From positions 248,001 to 312,000 of the forward strand of contig JAKPDO010000019.1 of assembly GCA_029552545.1 (NCBI GenBank): a stretch of 64,000 nt of DNA. Direction: 5' to 3'. Made by a program: the position numbers and the translations under genes. This DNA comes from Planctomycetota bacterium (GTDB lineage: Bacteria > Planctomycetota > Phycisphaerae > Sedimentisphaerales > Anaerohalosphaeraceae). Shown in pieces: positions 35,923 to 44,354 of this stretch. The notes beneath the pieces are model-generated. The model did not search any database. It saw only the letters and a list, made by a program, of their open reading frames with translations, and was not told where the DNA came from. Numbering within the stretch: position 1 is the first letter of the stretch; every line of letters begins with the position of its first letter.

Positions 35923-37463
35923 TCGCTCGGCCGGACGACGGCGGACAGCGGCGGGAGCAGGTATACGCGGCGAATTGAAGGGTATCCTGCAAGAAAAGAC
36001 TGAACTTGGGCAGGTGATTTCGTGCTGAAGAAGAGCACGTGAACGGAAGGAGGCAATGTTCCTGAGGCGAGAGAGGGCAATGCCTGGGGGGCGTAAAGGA
36101 GACGGCAGACAAAATCATTCGAAAGCGGTTCCGCCGCTTTCCGCAGCCATTCCTCCAGACGGACAGTTTGAAGCCAAAGATGCGGGATGTGGGGTGCGGC
36201 TGCAGGAACAGTCAAAGTGGCCGGGTCGAGCGAAAAGACTTTCGCCACAGCATTTCGGGGGTCTGCATCCAGCAAAAGAACATTCTTTTGTCTGCGTGCC
36301 AAACGCAGAGCAGGGTGAACAACGGTGTTGACCGGCAGGTCTTTGACGGATTCCGACGTCAGCAGAAAACAGGACTGCTGCAAAGACGGCTGAGTGAAAA
36401 ACTCCTCCATCCAGCTGTAATATTCTTCGCAGGAAGAGCATTGAACAGGAAGGGGACGGATTTCCGGTTGTGATGCCGTTCCGGACGGTTCAAAGTCAGC
36501 AATTTGTTCGGAGCCCCCGGAGGGACAGGATGGTTTCGCAAGAGATTGCGGATTCAGGATTTCAATTTCTTCTGTTCGGCCGGAAACACAGGAGCGGATT
36601 CGGATGGTGCGGCTTTGGGCGGATTCACTTTTGCTGTCGGCGGAAGGCAGAGCCAGGGATTCCCTGGAAAGCAAGGCGGCGCAGGCACCGGCGGCTATGG
36701 CAGCAGGAATCCAGGCCAGCAAGGCCGTTCCCGCCAGAGGAGGCGCCAGGGTTTCCAGCGGAGATTGTCCGGATGGGGCGGAAGCGGACTGAAGCCATTC
36801 CGACAGCCACGCCAGAGGCCAGGCAGCCAGGAGGAGAAAAACATTGACTGTAATTTGTGCAAGAAAGAGTTTTCGAATCTGCTCCATCGAGGCATAGAAC
36901 CGAATTTCTTTTCGGATTTTTTCGGCCAGCAGCTGTGCCTGTTCAGATGTGAGGATTTGAAGAGAGCGGTCGGCTTTCAGGCCGGCTTTTTTAAACGGCA
37001 GAATCCGGAAGAAGTATTCTTCGGCGGCCATATGCATTCTTCGGCTTGCCAGACGGACTAAATACAGCAGAAAAAAACCGAGGAGGAAAACCGCCAGCAG
37101 GGCCAGCAGGGGTTCCAGAGAAGCAACGGCCCAGCCAATCATTCCGACCAGTCGTCCGCAGGTTTGTCGATGAAAAACGACGGCTTTCAGGCAGCCCGAA
37201 ACCGTCAAAAAACTCAGCATCAAAGCGGCAGCGGTCAGCAGAGGAAAACCGTCCAGCTGACTGCTGTTTTGAGCTCTCAGGCAGATTAGCACCACGGCGG
37301 CCGTCAAAGACAGCTGGAGAATCCATAAAACGTCGAGTGCCGGCGAAGACCAGGGCAGCAAAATGCCGGTCAGCAGCATCCCGGCTGTGCCTGCAAACAG
37401 AAGCTCTGTGCGGCTCCAGCCGGCTCTGTCCTGAAAGGGCACACTTGCTACCGGGGCATCCAT
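35919..37463 (-). CDS. FlhA-like membrane domain fused to degenerate ParA/BY-kinase-like domain
   Basis: LPWSSPALDVLWILQLSLTAAVVLICLRAQNSSQLDGFPLLTAAALMLSFLTVSGCLKAVV and RMHMAAEEYFFRILPFKKAGLKADRSLQILTSEQAQLLAEKIRKEIRFYASMEQIRKLF align with the FlhA N-terminal/FHIPEP region; C-term LLTSESVKDLPVNTVVHPALRLARRQKNVLLLDADPRNAVAKVF. Confidence 0.72.
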   Translation of the reverse strand: MDAPVASVPFQDRAGWSRTELLFAGTAGMLLTGILLPWSSPALDVLWILQLSLTAAVVLICLRAQNSSQLDGFPLLTAAALMLSFLTVSGCLKAVVFHRQTCGRLVGMIGWAVASLEPLLALLAVFLLGFFLLYLVRLASRRMHMAAEEYFFRILPFKKAGLKADRSLQILTSEQAQLLAEKIRKEIRFYASMEQIRKLFLAQITVNVFLLLAAWPLAWLSEWLQSASAPSGQSPLETLAPPLAGTALLAWIPAAIAAGACAALLSRESLALPSADSKSESAQSRTIRIRSCVSGRTEEIEILNPQSLAKPSCPSGGSEQIADFEPSGTASQPEIRPLPVQCSSCEEYYSWMEEFFTQPSLQQSCFLLTSESVKDLPVNTVVHPALRLARRQKNVLLLDADPRNAVAKVFSLDPATLTVPAAAPHIPHLWLQTVRLEEWLRKAAEPLSNDFVCRLLYAPQALPSLASGTLPPSVHVLFFSTKSPAQVQSFLAGYPSIRRVYLLPPLSAVVRPSD

Positions 37464-37523
37464 TTGGGTTTTCCTCGTCCGAAATCGCCCTTAGTATAGC
37501 CGGCCGGCGGAAGCGGGCAAGGA

Positions 37524-38579
37524 TTATCTGGTATGACGCAGCCGATAGAGCAGGGCGAGGATTTCAGCAACCGCCGTGTACAGTTTTTCCGGGATGGGCT
37601 GGCCCAGTTTGACAGTGGCGTACAGTTCACGAGCCAGGGGGGGGCGCCGCAGGATGGGAACGCCGTAAGCACGGGCGACTTCTTTGATTTTTTCGCAGAG
37701 ATGGTCGGCGCCCTTGGCAACGACAATCGGGGCGGGTGTCTGAGCGGGTTCGTATTTGAGCGCGACGGCTACATGGTCCGGATTTACCAGGACCACGTTG
37801 GCTTTCGGCACTTCCTGAAGCATCCGCCGCATAGCGGCTTCCATCTGTTTTTGGCGGATTTTGGTTTTGACTTCCGGGGCTCCTTCCGTGTCGCGGTATT
37901 CGGCTTTGACCTCCTGCTTGGTCATTTTGAGATTTTTGATGTACTGCCAGCGGTGATAAAGAAGGTCCAGCACAGCCAGAATCAGCAGGCCTGCGCAAAT
38001 CCGGATAACAACCCCGAAAACCAAACGTCCTATCGAGGCCAGTATCTGGTCGGGAGGCAACCACTGAAACGTGGTCAGGGATTGAAGTTTGTTGTGCAGG
38101 TAAAGCCATACAATGACCGCCAGAAAGAGGATTTTCAGCGTGGACAGCCCCAGCCGCACAAGGGATTCCGGAGAGAACAGCGACATCAGACCCCGCATCG
38201 GATTGAGATTTTCCGGTTTCCAGGCGAGGGCCTTGGGGGCGAAGTTATATCCGCTGACCAGAATGCATCCGCCGACTCCCGCCACTGTCAGAGCGAGCAG
38301 AAAGGGGGCTGTTATTTTCATGATTTCCAGAATCAGGGAATTCGCATATTTCAGAAAGGATTGAGGGTTATCCAGCCAGAGCGGCTGACAGGAAAGTCCC
38401 GAGAGCATTTGCTGTTTGGACCACTGAACAAACCAGGGGGCGCACAGGGCGGTCATCAGAGTCAGCACAATCAGGGAGATGGCAGCGAGCATCTCCTGGC
38501 TTTGAGGGATATGACCCTCCTGACGCGCCTTTTCGAGGCGTCGCGGGGTTGGGTGTTCTGTTTTGTTGGCTTCAGCCAT
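37524..38579 (-). CDS. flhB: Flagellar export apparatus protein FlhB
   Basis: TEHPTPRRLEKARQEGHIPQSQE...VLVNPDHVAVALKYE...AYGVPILRRPPLARELY. Confidence 0.93.
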   Translation of the reverse strand: MAEANKTEHPTPRRLEKARQEGHIPQSQEMLAAISLIVLTLMTALCAPWFVQWSKQQMLSGLSCQPLWLDNPQSFLKYANSLILEIMKITAPFLLALTVAGVGGCILVSGYNFAPKALAWKPENLNPMRGLMSLFSPESLVRLGLSTLKILFLAVIVWLYLHNKLQSLTTFQWLPPDQILASIGRLVFGVVIRICAGLLILAVLDLLYHRWQYIKNLKMTKQEVKAEYRDTEGAPEVKTKIRQKQMEAAMRRMLQEVPKANVVLVNPDHVAVALKYEPAQTPAPIVVAKGADHLCEKIKEVARAYGVPILRRPPLARELYATVKLGQPIPEKLYTAVAEILALLYRLRHTR

Positions 38580-38585
38580 AGAAAG

Positions 38586-39335
38586 TTAAAGCGGCAGCAG
38601 CCGATTGAGCCATTGGGCGAACTGTTGGATATATTCATTCAGATACGGGATGAAGAAACCGATAATCAGCAGTCCCATTCCGATTCGCAGCGGGAAACTG
38701 AGAAACAGCACATTGGATTCCGGGGCAATTCGGGCCATAAAGGCCAGAACAACCAGCAGCAGCATAAAGGCCGCCAGAATCGGCGCAGCCAGCTGAAGGG
38801 CCAGAAGGAACATGGCGGAGCCGGAGCGCAGAATGCTTTCCATAAGAGCCCCTATATGGGGGGGACTTGTCGGCGGAAAACGTTCAAGACTGCGGGAAAG
38901 AATCTCCAGAAGGAGAAAGTGACTGTTGGTGCTGAATAAAAGGAGAATGAAAAGAATCTCCAGCAGCAGCCCGAGCGGGTGCCCTTCTTCGCCGCTGAAG
39001 GGGTCAAAGACCTGGGCGATGCTCAAGCCCATTTCCTGTTCGATGTACTGACCGGCCATATGAATAACGCTGAAGAGACAGTAGGCCGCAATCCCCATGG
39101 CCAGTCCGTAAAGGACTTCTTGTCCGAGCAGCAGCACCATTTCAATCGGGGCGGGGTTATTCAGGAGCGGCGGAGGGGTTAAAACAGTGAAAAAAAGACT
39201 CAGCAAAACAGCCGCAGCGATTTTCAGCTGAACAGAAAGCACATCCCAGCTGAAGATGGGGGCTGCGGCGAAGAAGGCCCCCAGCCGAGTCAGAATCAGG
39301 AAAAAACCGAAGAGTCTCCCGCCGAACAGGTCCAT
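38586..39335 (-). CDS. fliR: Flagellar export protein FliR
   Basis: FFLILTRLGAFFAAAPIFS...GQYIEQEMGLSIAQVFDPFSG; order fliQ-fliR-flhB. Confidence 0.9.
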   Translation of the reverse strand: MDLFGGRLFGFFLILTRLGAFFAAAPIFSWDVLSVQLKIAAAVLLSLFFTVLTPPPLLNNPAPIEMVLLLGQEVLYGLAMGIAAYCLFSVIHMAGQYIEQEMGLSIAQVFDPFSGEEGHPLGLLLEILFILLLFSTNSHFLLLEILSRSLERFPPTSPPHIGALMESILRSGSAMFLLALQLAAPILAAFMLLLVVLAFMARIAPESNVLFLSFPLRIGMGLLIIGFFIPYLNEYIQQFAQWLNRLLPL

Positions 39336-39338
39336 ACT

Positions 39339-39608
39339 TTACTGTCCATAGGTCTGGATTTGCGCAAAAATTTCGTAGGTGAACTTAATGAGAATTTGAA
39401 GCATCCAGTGGCCGAAGAACAGTGTGGTGACGCCCACGCCGATGATTTTGGGAGCCGTGGCCAGAGTCATATCCCGGATGGAGGTGACCGTTTGGAACAG
39501 CGAGATGAGAACGCCCAGTCCGGCGCAGACGATGAGAATCGGCGCCGAGACGAGCAGGGCGGTTTCCATTGTGTGGCGTCCCAGATAAAGAATGTAATCA
39601 GCCGTCAT
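39339..39608 (-). CDS. fliQ: Flagellar export protein FliQ
   Basis: 89 aa, two TM; TALLVSAPILIVCAGLGVLISLFQTVTSIRDMTLATAPKIIGVG. Confidence 0.93.
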   Translation of the reverse strand: MTADYILYLGRHTMETALLVSAPILIVCAGLGVLISLFQTVTSIRDMTLATAPKIIGVGVTTLFFGHWMLQILIKFTYEIFAQIQTYGQ

Positions 39609-39620
39609 AGGTTCAATCCT

Positions 39621-40430
39621 TTATTTGAAGCTTAAACTCAATCCCTGAGCCAGAATCCCCCAGCCGTCCACGAGGATAAACAGAATGAGTTTGAAAGGCA
39701 GTGAAATCATGACCGGCGGCAGCATCATCATCCCGGCACTGAGCAGAATACTCGAAATTACCAGGTCCAGCAGGAGGAACGGGATGAACATCAGGCAGCC
39801 GATTTCGAAGGCGGTTCGAAATTCGCTGATGACAAAGGCCGGCGTGACAATGTGCAGGGGCAAATCCGATGCCTGGGCCGGCGGGGTGATTCGGGCCATA
39901 TTGACAAAGACAGCCAGGTCGGAGGTCCGAGTTTGGCGAAGCATAAAATCCTTCAGAGCGGCACTGGCGATTTCCGTGCTCTGCTGGAGTTCCATTTGGT
40001 TATTCAAATAGGGCAGAATCGCTTCCTGATGGATTTTTGAAAAGGTTGGAGCCATTGTAAAAAGGGTCAGAAAGAGGGCCAGACCGAGCAGGGCGGTATT
40101 GGGAGGAATGGTTTGAGTCCCTAAGGCCCGCCGGACAAAACCGAGCACGATGGCAATACGGGTAAAGGAGGTCATCATGGCCAAAATGCTGGGCAGCAGA
40201 GCCAGCAGGGTGAAGAGAAAAACCAGCCGAATCGGCCCGCTCCAGGGAGTCGGGGTCTGCTGCTGCGGGTCGGTCGAGGCCTTGTCAATCATTTTGAGAA
40301 GGTCTTCGATGGTGGGCATGGTTGTTTGTCCGGCCGGAGCAGCCGGCTCGGGGGCAGGGCTTTGCGCCGGGCAAGCCGATTGGAGCCAACCCGCCAGAAC
40401 AAGAACAGCCGGAAGGCAGCTCTTTCTCAT
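39621..40430 (-). CDS. fliP: Flagellar export protein FliP
   Basis: LLALLPSILAMMTSFTRIAIVLGFVRRALGTQTIPPNTALLGLALFLTLFTM...VTPAFVISEFRTAFEIG. Confidence 0.95.
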   Translation of the reverse strand: MRKSCLPAVLVLAGWLQSACPAQSPAPEPAAPAGQTTMPTIEDLLKMIDKASTDPQQQTPTPWSGPIRLVFLFTLLALLPSILAMMTSFTRIAIVLGFVRRALGTQTIPPNTALLGLALFLTLFTMAPTFSKIHQEAILPYLNNQMELQQSTEIASAALKDFMLRQTRTSDLAVFVNMARITPPAQASDLPLHIVTPAFVISEFRTAFEIGCLMFIPFLLLDLVISSILLSAGMMMLPPVMISLPFKLILFILVDGWGILAQGLSLSFK

Positions 40431-40882
40431 AAAGACGGCTCCTTTTGAGGGGAGGTCGGGAGGGAGGTTTCCGTCAGCTCGGCAAGAAAGCGGATACTGT
40501 CCGGCGTACTGCTGAGCAGCAGTTTTTTCCGGCCGACTTCCACAAGATGGAGCATCTTGCGCGGCCCAAGCGGAACCGTTTCAACCACGGTGATCAATCT
40601 GCCTTTGCCGACCAGAAGTCCTTTGCTGTATTTGCGGACAAACCACCATAATCCGCTCCCGAAAATGGCGACGATAAGAATCATAATCAAAAGCTGCCGA
40701 ACGAGATTTTGATGCAGATTGTCCAGATTTTGGGATTGGGAAGAGGGTTTTTGCTCCAGCCAGACTGGTTGAGCAGTTTGGGGCAGATTGGGCTCGGCAG
40801 GTTGAGAAGCCGATAAAACCCATTGTCCAACCAGGCAAAAAACCAGAATCAATCCGAGCCATATCAGTCTTTTTTTCAGCAT
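40427..40882 (-). CDS. fliO: FliO-like flagellar biosynthetic protein
   Basis: Single TM, then KGRLITVVETVPLGPRKMLHLVEVGRKKLLLSSTPDSIRFLAEL typical FliO; precedes fliP. Confidence 0.85.
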   Translation of the reverse strand: MLKKRLIWLGLILVFCLVGQWVLSASQPAEPNLPQTAQPVWLEQKPSSQSQNLDNLHQNLVRQLLIMILIVAIFGSGLWWFVRKYSKGLLVGKGRLITVVETVPLGPRKMLHLVEVGRKKLLLSSTPDSIRFLAELTETSLPTSPQKEPSL

Positions 40883-40929
40883 TCAGCCGTCTCCTGCAGG
40901 ACAGAAATTGTGCCTGTAGAGAGGGAGTA

Positions 40930-40945
40930 TGCAAAAGGTGTGCCG
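40930..40945 (-). promoter_or_regulatory. Sigma-54 (-24/-12) promoter for fliO operon
   Basis: Minus strand CGGCAC-ACCTT-TTGCA; predicted TSS ~40919, ~36 nt before fliO ATG. Confidence 0.7.
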
Positions 40946-41037
40946 GTTAGGCAAAATATCGTTTTTCACCGGCTTCAGGGGATTGCCGAAGTCCGGCGTC
41001 AGGAAAACGAACATCTATTGTACAATGGCTTTACGGG

Positions 41038-41769
41038 TTATTTTTCAATAATCAGGGTAATCAGAATTTGGGTTTGTTGGGTTGTCAGGCCGTTTCGACT
41101 GGTCCATTCGCCGCCGCTGCCGGCGCCCCAGCAGAAAATAGGCAGTTTTTTGTCGGCCGTATTCAGAGTTTCCAGATAGTCTTTTACGGCTTTGGCCCGG
41201 CGGGCTGACAAAATCATTTGACCGGATGGGGTGTTTTCCTCACCGGCTAAGCCGAGGATATACACCATAGCTTCATGGCCGGTTGTAGTGATGCAGATTT
41301 GGTTCCAGGCCAACTGAAGCTCTTTTTGGGCCTTTTCATCCAGTACGGCGGACTTGGGGGCAAATTGGATTTTCATTGGAAGGAAGGTTTTGGAAATACC
41401 GTCAATTTGCGAGGGAGAGATTTTCATCTTTGTTTCGATTTGGAACAAAACCCGCCGCAGCATTTCCATGCGGGCATCGAGCGAACGGTCTTTTTCTTCA
41501 TCCTTTCCTTCGTCAATATTGTAGGCCGGCTTGGGATGTTCAAATTCAAGGCCGCTCTTCCTTTCAATTAAAAAACCGCTCAGTCCGAAATCCGCCAGTG
41601 CCTTGCGAACGGAATTGCTGCCGGCCATAAATTTGTGTTTATCGACACGAGTATCAGCCATGCTGATCAGCATGACAAAAAAGGTCAGCAGAAGTGTGAC
41701 CATATCCGAATAGGTGACAATCCAGGCCGGTGCTCCGGCAGGGCTTTCCTGCGGTTTCTTGATGCTCAT
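41038..41769 (-). CDS. motB: MotB-like stator protein with OmpA domain (copy 2)
   Basis: APAWIVTYSDMVTLLLTFFVMLISMAD (MotB TM with Asp) plus LSARRAKAVKDYLETL. Confidence 0.88.
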   Translation of the reverse strand: MSIKKPQESPAGAPAWIVTYSDMVTLLLTFFVMLISMADTRVDKHKFMAGSNSVRKALADFGLSGFLIERKSGLEFEHPKPAYNIDEGKDEEKDRSLDARMEMLRRVLFQIETKMKISPSQIDGISKTFLPMKIQFAPKSAVLDEKAQKELQLAWNQICITTTGHEAMVYILGLAGEENTPSGQMILSARRAKAVKDYLETLNTADKKLPIFCWGAGSGGEWTSRNGLTTQQTQILITLIIEK

Positions 41770-42416
41770 TCGTAGATGCTCCGTTCCAGCAGCGTAATTT
41801 CCAGTTGGCGGTTCTGGGGCGGCGTCCGTAAGGTGGTAGCGGGTGAGATGCTGAACCGCTCCAGGGGCAGCCCCCCTTCCTGAGTCAGGTATTCGAGAAC
41901 AGCCAGGCAGCGGGCCAGAGAAAGTTCGGTTTTCTCCTCCGGTCCCGCTTCGGCGATGACTATCCGGCCCGTCACAGAGCCCAGAAACTTAGCCAGGGCT
42001 TCCAGGACTTCCCGTCCGGGCTGAGAAATAGCGGTACCCTGTCCCCAGAAGAACTGTTCTGAGGGGATTGTAAAAACCTTCAGATTTCGGAAATCCAGCG
42101 GTTTTTTTTCCTTCATAAAATTGCTGGTCAGCCGGGTGATGTTGGTTCGGGTTTCCGTTCCTTTGGTTTGCTGGACCTGGTCGTTTGATTCCTGTTTTTT
42201 TTGGAAGGATTCCCGGTCGCTGATTCGGCTCCAGCCGATCGAGAGCAGGGACTGGGCAAAGGACTGGGCCAGCGACTCGAAGGTTTCTTTTTCAAATGTG
42301 GCAAAACTGATGAGCAATACAAAAAAAGTCAGCAGCAGCGTCATACAGTCACTGAACGTGACCAGCCATTCCGGAGCACCTTGCTGTTCTTCTTCTTTTT
42401 TTTTGAACCCGGCCAT
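41766..42416 (-). CDS. motB: MotB-like stator protein (copy 1)
   Basis: APEWLVTFSDCMTLLLTFFVLLISFATF; C-terminal degenerate OmpA-like region (LSLARCLAVLEYLTQEG). Confidence 0.88.
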   Translation of the reverse strand: MAGFKKKEEEQQGAPEWLVTFSDCMTLLLTFFVLLISFATFEKETFESLAQSFAQSLLSIGWSRISDRESFQKKQESNDQVQQTKGTETRTNITRLTSNFMKEKKPLDFRNLKVFTIPSEQFFWGQGTAISQPGREVLEALAKFLGSVTGRIVIAEAGPEEKTELSLARCLAVLEYLTQEGGLPLERFSISPATTLRTPPQNRQLEITLLERSIYE

Positions 42417-42419
42417 AGA

Positions 42420-43190
42420 TTAAATGTTGGCTTTGATTTCCTCACGATGATTTGGAGCCAGAAACGCCTGCATTTTTTCCCGAACGATGGTGGGATTTTC
42501 GCCCCGGCTGATGGTGCAGATGCCCTCCAGAATCATCTGCATCGCGGTGATTTCCGCCTGGGAATACAGCCCCAGTTTTCCGGCCAGCGGGATAAAAATG
42601 AGATTGGCCAGAATGGCTCCATAGAAGGTCGTGATCAGGGCGACGGCCATTCCGGCTCCGATTTGGTCCGGCGAGGTCAGGTTGCGGAGCATCTGGACCA
42701 ACCCAATCAGCGTTCCGAGCATTCCGAATGCCGGAGCGGAGGCCCCCATAAACTCGAGAATCTTTTTCCCGCGGGCGTGCCGCTCCTGAAGCGACTCGAT
42801 TTCCAGCGACAGCAGCTCCCGCATTTTTTCCTCATCCTGGCCGTCCACAAGCATCTGGAGACCCTTGGCCAAGAACGGGTTATCCGTTTTTCGGATATGT
42901 TCTTCGAGAGCCAGAGCGCCGTCCCGGCGGCTGATAGCGGCGTAATTGACCATCTGCTGAATCAGTTCGTTGGGAGACGGCACTTTGACCAGGATGGCTT
43001 TTTTGATGACGGAGAAAATCCCCAAAAACTGCGGCAGAGAAAAGTGAATCATGGTGGCGCAGAGCATCCCGCCGACCACGATGCAGACGGAGGGAATGTC
43101 AATAAAGGCCATGACTCCGCCGCCCATGGCGACAGACACAAAAATCACTGTAAAGCCGAGAACCAAACCTATAATTGTTGCAATATCCAT
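42420..43190 (-). CDS. motA: Flagellar motor stator protein MotA
   Basis: GKKILEFMGASAPAFGMLGTLIGLVQMLRNL...GAGMAVALITTFYGAILANLIFIPLAGKL. Confidence 0.94.
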   Translation of the reverse strand: MDIATIIGLVLGFTVIFVSVAMGGGVMAFIDIPSVCIVVGGMLCATMIHFSLPQFLGIFSVIKKAILVKVPSPNELIQQMVNYAAISRRDGALALEEHIRKTDNPFLAKGLQMLVDGQDEEKMRELLSLEIESLQERHARGKKILEFMGASAPAFGMLGTLIGLVQMLRNLTSPDQIGAGMAVALITTFYGAILANLIFIPLAGKLGLYSQAEITAMQMILEGICTISRGENPTIVREKMQAFLAPNHREEIKANI

Positions 43191-43196
43191 ACTTGT

Positions 43197-43868
43197 TCAG
43201 CGTATTTCCTGAATGCGTTTGAGTTTCAAGTTGATCATCGAAGCCAGTTCGGGCTGGGCGGTCCCGATTTCCCCCAGCACTTTGGCGGTTGTGCGTTCCG
43301 ACATATAATACAGGATTTTGATGGCGTCAGACGCCTGAGGTCCGGCCGCCATCGCCGCCAGAATTCGGGCGGCCTGGGTGGTATCCATTTTGTCATAGGT
43401 GGCGGCCAGCCGCTGGAAATTGGCCTGCTCGAGGGCTTCAATCTGGAGAACACTCTTCTGCAGTTCCTGCTGTTTTTGTTCGACTTCCTGAGCCAATACA
43501 GCCAGTTTGGCCCGCAGCTGATTGAGCCGGTCAATTTCCTCCTGCAGGGTTTGTTGGGTCATCTGAATCCGCTGTTCCTCCTGGGCCAGCTGTTTTTCTT
43601 TGGTGCGGTATTCCTGCATCCGTGCCCGGATGTCCTCGATCAGGTTCTGCAGCTGCCGTTCAGATAGCCCCGGTGTATTGTCGTCCGAAGCCGCCAGAAG
43701 ATAGGAAGGACCTGCTTTCGGGGCGGCGGCGGAATTGTCGGCGGCAGGGGCTGAGGGCGGCGGCACGGCGGCTGCCCGTTTCTTTTTCAGATGCCAGCTG
43801 ACGCCGAATGCCGCTGCAAAGCACAGCAGGCCGGTCGCAATCAAAATCAGCAAATGAAATTTTTTCAT
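43197..43868 (-). CDS. MotE-like / MgtE-N-like flagellar protein
   Basis: TM + coiled coil + LAATYDKMDTTQAARILAAMAAGPQASDAIKILYYMSERTTAKVLGEI typical of MotE/FliG-like domain; between fliJ and motA. Confidence 0.75.
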   Translation of the reverse strand: MKKFHLLILIATGLLCFAAAFGVSWHLKKKRAAAVPPPSAPAADNSAAAPKAGPSYLLAASDDNTPGLSERQLQNLIEDIRARMQEYRTKEKQLAQEEQRIQMTQQTLQEEIDRLNQLRAKLAVLAQEVEQKQQELQKSVLQIEALEQANFQRLAATYDKMDTTQAARILAAMAAGPQASDAIKILYYMSERTTAKVLGEIGTAQPELASMINLKLKRIQEIR

Positions 43869-43901
43869 ATGTTTCTTCTCCTGTCCGAAAGCGGGCTGGG
43901 T

Positions 43902-44354
43902 TTAAGCAGAAGCCGCCGTCGGACGGTTCCAGTTTGTATGCGTATAATCATCCAATTGTTTCTGTTCTTCCAGATTCAACTCGTATTCGTACTGCCGTCG
44001 GGCTTTTTCCCGAAGCCGTTCCAGACCCTTGCGGAATTTCTGTACCTGCAAATAATCATCCAATTTTTGACGCCGGCGCTGTTCCAGAGCCCGTCTCTGT
44101 TCGGCCAGCTGCCGCAGAGCGGAATCCACCACGGGTGCATGCCGAAGATAGAGGGCCTGTGCCGCGATGCGCTGGTCTTCCGGAAGAGACTGGATTTGAC
44201 GCTGATGAGCCCGCAGACTCATCTGAAGGGCCATCATCCGCCCCCGCAGCACCATTGACTGTTCCGTCAAAGCGACAATCTCGCTTCGCAGGGCGTTTTC
44301 CTGTTTTTCCTTGATGGTCAGAAGCTGTTGGAGTTTCCAGACAAACTTTTTCAT
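43902..44354 (-). CDS. fliJ: Flagellar export protein FliJ
   Basis: KFVWKLQQLLTIKEKQENALRSEIVALTEQ...; coiled coil; directly downstream of fliI. Confidence 0.82.
   Translation of the reverse strand: MKKFVWKLQQLLTIKEKQENALRSEIVALTEQSMVLRGRMMALQMSLRAHQRQIQSLPEDQRIAAQALYLRHAPVVDSALRQLAEQRRALEQRRRQKLDDYLQVQKFRKGLERLREKARRQYEYELNLEEQKQLDDYTHTNWNRPTAASA

Noticed and set aside
37533-38939. 468-aa plus-strand ORF over flhB/fliR
   Set aside because: Antisense shadow of conserved flhB/fliR; repetitive Q/H/G composition
42201-43667. 488-aa plus-strand ORF over motA/motB/motE
   Set aside because: Antisense shadow ORF; the opposite strand encodes conserved flagellar proteins
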